Assembly (NCBI GenBank): GCA_945870475.1
Contig: CAMBSR010000046.1
Location: 1-11,883 of the forward strand
Direction: 5' to 3'
DNA length: 11,883 nt
DNA from: Phycisphaera mikurensis NBRC 102666
GTDB taxonomy: Bacteria > Planctomycetota > Phycisphaerae > Phycisphaerales > SM1A02
The notes beneath the pieces were generated by a model. That model saw only the letters and a list, made by a program, of their open reading frames with translations. It was not told where the DNA came from and did no database searches. How positions within the stretch are numbered: the stretch's first letter is position 1; every line of letters begins with the position of its first letter. Positions 6,346-11,883 of the stretch are shown in pieces. Both the position numbers and the translations under genes were made by a program.

Positions 6346-7686
6346 CCAGATCCCGCGCAGGTCGTACACCCGCGCGATCTGCTCCAGCGCGGCGCAGCTT
6401 GCCGCCGTGCGCAGGTCGCACTCGTAGCGGTGGCGCGCCAGCTTCACGCGGCGCGCGGCGGCGATCATGGTCTCGGCGAGGGACTCGCGCGCCTGCGTGG
6501 CGGTCCACGTGATGGCGCTTCGGTTCTGCAGCCACTCGAAGTAGCTCACCGTGACGCCGCCGCCATTGCAGAGGATGCCGGGGAGCACCTCGATGCCGCG
6601 CTGCAGGAAGATGCTGTCCGCGTCCGGGGTCACCGGCGCACTGCCGATCTCCGCCACGGCGCGCGCGCCCACCTCGGCGGCCACGGTGCCGGTCACCATC
6701 TGCTCGAGCGCCGCAGGGACCAGGACGTCGCACTGCAGCTGCCAGAAATCGTTTGCGGACACGCACTCGCCGTGCCGGAAGCCCTCGACGGAATCCTCCA
6801 CGTCGAGGTGGTCGATCAGGTCATCGGGGTCCATGCCGCGCATGTTCACGACCGCGCCGCTGCGGTCGAGCACGCCCACCAGGCGCGCGCCCGCGGCGCA
6901 CAGCGCAACCGCCGTGCTGCGCCCCACCTTGCCGAAGCCAGCGACCGAGAAGGTCATCTGCGACGGGTCGATGCCCATGTCCGGCAGCATCTCGCGCAGC
7001 ACCTCGACGAACCCGTACGCGCCGGCCTGCTCGCGGCCGATGATGCCGCCCGCCTCTGCCGGCTTGCCCGTGGCCACGCGATGCGCATCGGCACGCGACG
7101 CGGACGCCCCGCCCTGCGCGTACGTGTCGGCGAACCACGCCATGATCTGCGGATCGGTGCCGACGCCCGGGCCCACCACGTCGCGGTCGGGGCCGATGTG
7201 CTCGCTGATGGCCCACGCGAACCGGCGCGTCACGCGCTCGAGCTCGTCGCGCGTCAGCTCGCGCGCAGTGCACGCCACGCCACCGTAGGCGCCGCCGAAG
7301 GGCAGGCGCAGCAGGCTGCACTTGAGCGTCATCAGCGCCGAGAGCGCACGCATGGACTCCGCGTCCACGCCCGGGTGGAAGCGAAGCCCGCCCTTGAACG
7401 GCCCGAGCGCGGAGTTGTGCTGCACGCGCCAGCCGCGGAACAGCCGGTGCTGCCCATCGTCCATGAGGACCGGGAAGTTCACCTGGATCTCGTTGCGCGG
7501 CTGCGCCAGGATCAGCTGCTGGTGATGCTTGATGCCCACGATCTCCGCGGCCGCCAGCAGCTGCTCGAGCGTCTGGTGGAACAGGTTCGCCGGGTCGCGG
7601 TCGATCCCCAGGTCCTCGAACACCACGCGCTGGTTGGAGACGGTGGCGGGCGTGCGGTCGGTGGCTCGGCGGCGCTGTTGGCTCAT
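6340..7686 (-). CDS. Glu/Leu/Phe/Val dehydrogenase-family protein lacking catalytic residues
   Basis: 448 aa, the length of hexameric NAD(P)-dependent glutamate dehydrogenases. The N-terminal substrate domain is recognisable from FRGWRVQHNSALGPFKGG (83-100) through RFHP and MTLKCSLLRLPFGGA (119-133). The C-terminal Rossmann domain has GFGKVG (250-255), DVLVPAALE (320-328) and GGVTVSYFEWLQN (376-388). Substrate lysines K98 and K122 are kept. The catalytic lysine of the GGAKGG motif is Tyr134, and the catalytic aspartate (P-x-P-D-V in the family) is Gly174. The usual EGANGPTT is E-I-G-S-A-P-V-T (346-353). Normal oxidative deamination therefore seems unlikely. A regulatory subunit like Thermus GdhA, or altered chemistry, is possible. 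The start ATG 7686 has GGAG 11 nt upstream; the longer open frame to 8091 runs into the preceding gene. It lies 46 bp after the CBM9-like gene, and its stop is in the inverted repeat. Confidence 0.92.
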   Translation of the reverse strand: MSQQRRRATDRTPATVSNQRVVFEDLGIDRDPANLFHQTLEQLLAAAEIVGIKHHQQLILAQPRNEIQVNFPVLMDDGQHRLFRGWRVQHNSALGPFKGGLRFHPGVDAESMRALSALMTLKCSLLRLPFGGAYGGVACTARELTRDELERVTRRFAWAISEHIGPDRDVVGPGVGTDPQIMAWFADTYAQGGASASRADAHRVATGKPAEAGGIIGREQAGAYGFVEVLREMLPDMGIDPSQMTFSVAGFGKVGRSTAVALCAAGARLVGVLDRSGAVVNMRGMDPDDLIDHLDVEDSVEGFRHGECVSANDFWQLQCDVLVPAALEQMVTGTVAAEVGARAVAEIGSAPVTPDADSIFLQRGIEVLPGILCNGGGVTVSYFEWLQNRSAITWTATQARESLAETMIAAARRVKLARHRYECDLRTAASCAALEQIARVYDLRGIWP

Positions 7687-7732
7687 GGCGGGGTGCTCTC
7701 CGTGCGAAATGCGGGCGCGGTTGCGTGTGGCG

Positions 7733-8673
7733 TCAGCGAACGAACGTGACCTTGCCCCAGAACTGCGGCAGGTGCATGTCGATGGCCCACTGCGGGCTCC
7801 AGACCCAGTTGTCCTCGGGCAGTGCGCGCTTTGCGTACGGCGTGCCGTCGCCCGCATGCGGGGCGCCGGTGCGCATGGTGGCGGCATCGAGCGTCTCGTG
7901 GTTGTGCCGCCACTGGACGCGCGAGAAGTTGATGCGCCACGTGTCGCCGGCCGCGGGCGCCGCGCCATTGCGCGCGCGGTCGCCGAAGTCGCGCTGGCCC
8001 GCGGGCAATGCATCGATCCGCGCATCGCGTGGCGGCACGAACGCCGACCACGGGATGGCGAGCTCCACGGTCCACGTGCGATCGAGGTCACGCGAATCGT
8101 CCGCGGTGCCCTGGACGAAGCAGCCCTTCGCCATGCCCGCCGCGTCCCACTCGTGGATCGCCGGCGCGCCCTCGCGGTAGCTGCGGTGCAGGAACAGGTC
8201 GAACACCGTGCCCTGCGCGTTGATCTCGATCTCGTAGTACTCGCGTCCGTCGCCGTTGGGATCGATGAACGCCTCGAAGTCGTTGTCGTGGAAGACGATC
8301 TCGTCGTGCTTCTTCAGGGTCGACCACACGTGCGGCTCCGTGAGCTCCGCGCCGATGTACAGGCACTTCTCGTCCCACAGCATCTTGGCGCGCGTGCGGT
8401 ACGCGGGCACCGGCTTGCGCGAGCCCTCGATGTCGGCGAAGTCCTCGGTCCACGGCGCCGCGGCCCACGCGCCGGATTCAAGCAGACCGGTCATGGCGGG
8501 CCGTGCCACGGCGTACGGCGCGCGGTACGAGAGCGGCTCGGACAGTGGCTTGGCCATCTCCGGCGCCTTCCACGTGGAGCACCCGTTGAAGCACGCGGCG
8601 GCCGCGACCAGGGATCCGGTCACGGCCGCCGCGGCGACGACGTTGGCGCGGGTGCGCTCGTGTCGACGTGCAA

Positions 8674-8677
<4 letters not shown>
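7733..8677 (-). CDS. Carbohydrate-binding family 9-like lipoprotein or secreted protein
   Basis: 314 aa. A basic N-terminus (RRHERTR) is followed by a hydrophobic run (13-28) ending in A-A-A-C29. C29 is a possible lipidation site, although the lipobox lacks the usual leucine; a plain signal peptide is the alternative. The rest is a CBM9-like beta-sandwich, also called a sugar-binding DOMON-like domain. Supporting stretches are the strand CLYIGAELTEPHVW (105-118), the D-N-D-F-E-A-F-I-D-P-N-G-D core (131-143), YYEIEINAQGTVFDLFL (147-163), WTVELAIPWSAF (202-213) and the family C-terminus EDNWVWSPQWAIDMHLPQFW (288-307). Such proteins bind polysaccharide or are domains of larger hydrolases; no catalytic domain is present here. 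The start is GTG 8677, which overlaps the ppdK stop as GTGA, with a GGGGGAAG stretch upstream as ribosome site. Confidence 0.85.
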
Positions 8678-11583
<2,906 letters not shown>

Positions 11584-11735
11584 GGTGGGTTCTGCTTGCG
11601 CTGGGCACGGGGTGCGCCGTCGACGCGACGGCATGCACCCCGCGAAATGCGTGTTTCCGCGTGAAAACGCGGGCCGCGCATGGTAGCGCATCCCCTTACG
11701 ATCCGGCGACCGCGTTATCCGCGGCATTTGCCCGC
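11584..11735. promoter_or_regulatory. Divergent intergenic region, ppdK / chorismate-binding gene
   Basis: 152 bp between two outward-reading genes must hold both promoters. Weak -10-like boxes are TACCAT on the minus strand (about 11680-11685) and TACGAT on the plus strand (11697-11702); neither has a convincing -35. The region also holds the hairpin at 11608-11642 and a smaller one, CCGCGT-GAAA-ACGCGG (11657-11672), which on the plus strand has a GNRA-type loop and could be an operator palindrome. Confidence 0.5.
11608..11642 (-). promoter_or_regulatory. Strong hairpin in the ppdK 5' leader
   Basis: Arms 11608-11622 and 11626-11642 pair over 15 bp, interrupted only by a 2-nt bulge (11633-11634), around a 3-nt loop. 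Nearly all pairs are G-C. In the ppdK mRNA the hairpin would end 24 nt before the ATG. There is no following U-run, so it is not a standard terminator. It could affect mRNA stability or translation, or be a protein-binding palindrome in DNA. Confidence 0.55.
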
Positions 11736-11883
11736 ATGCAGACGCTCGACGGCCACATGTCCCCCGTGGAAGCGCTGCGGCACTGGCCCGAGGGCCGGCC
11801 GCTGGCGGCCCTGGTCACGTCCACCGCGGACGCCCGGTGGGGACGCTGGTCGATGCTTGCGCAGCCGGAGCGGACCATCGCCG
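11736..11883 (+). CDS. Partial probable chorismate-binding enzyme (PabB/TrpE-like), N-terminus
   Basis: 49 codons from ATG 11736 to the window edge with no stop. The fragment contains a stretch like PLAALVTSTADARWGRWSML followed by A-x-P (residues 23-45). This resembles the N-terminal beta strands of aminodeoxychorismate synthase component I and anthranilate synthase component I, where a short acidic turn leads to R-W-S-x-L-A-x-P. The catalytic chorismate-binding domain would lie beyond the window, so the assignment rests on one motif. A second ATG at 11757 is an alternative start. Neither has a Shine-Dalgarno site, and the frame is open upstream to at least 11679. It is divergent from ppdK. 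Confidence 0.5.
   Translation, partial: MQTLDGHMSPVEALRHWPEGRPLAALVTSTADARWGRWSMLAQPERTIA

Noticed and set aside
7687..8091. N-terminal extension of the GDH-like protein to 8091
   Set aside because: The extra 135 residues are Arg/Ser/Pro-rich and overlap the CBM9-like gene in another frame; the conserved GDH part starts near 7686.
11608..11642. ppdK leader hairpin as a Rho-independent terminator
   Set aside because: No T-run follows the stem on either strand, and it lies between divergent starts where no transcript needs to end.

Overview
The window is very GC-rich bacterial DNA. It is densely packed with genes and holds no tRNA, rRNA, CRISPR array or insertion sequence that I can see. Few genes have a good Shine-Dalgarno site, and several encoded proteins carry lysine-rich tails or are secreted proteins of no family I recognise. 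Together with a CBM9-like lipoprotein whose C-terminus is typical of Planctomycetes and Bacteroidetes, this suggests a planctomycete-type organism, possibly Phycisphaerae. That placement is an inference from protein style, not from a marker gene.

Left block (1-5811, all minus strand, so read right to left): nadC (quinolinate phosphoribosyltransferase), birA (biotin-protein ligase, 4-bp overlap with nadC), two exported proteins of unknown function (267 aa and about 545 aa), a ParA/Soj-type ATPase with an unusual 140-residue Lys/Ala/Ser/Pro tail, and the start of a small membrane protein cut by the window edge. Spacing is tight (overlap to 35 bp), so this is probably one operon. A TATACT box 9 nt before the parA start may give parA its own leaderless-type transcript.

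Middle (5812-6345): a HIT-family nucleotide hydrolase runs rightward, divergent from nadC across only 26 bp that contain one TATA box readable on both strands. Between HIT and the convergent dehydrogenase-like gene lies a pair of 37-bp inverted arms (36/37 matching), each of which is itself a hairpin. This REP/BIME-like element overlaps the 3' ends of both genes and supplies both stop codons.

Right block (6340-11583, minus strand): ppdK (pyruvate, phosphate dikinase), a CBM9-like lipoprotein starting inside the ppdK stop (GTGA overlap), then a protein of the glutamate dehydrogenase family. The last has a complete fold but has lost both catalytic residues: the lysine of the GGAKGG motif is Tyr and the catalytic Asp is Gly. 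It is either a regulatory pseudoenzyme or an enzyme with changed chemistry. PPDK is lysine-rich at both ends, echoing the ParA tail. A 152-bp divergent region with a strong hairpin in the ppdK leader separates ppdK from the start of a probable chorismate-binding enzyme (PabB/TrpE-like) that runs off the right edge.

The most interesting points are the GDH-like protein without catalytic residues in the ppdK operon, the nested inverted repeat that ends two genes, and the lysine-rich tails on two otherwise conventional enzymes.
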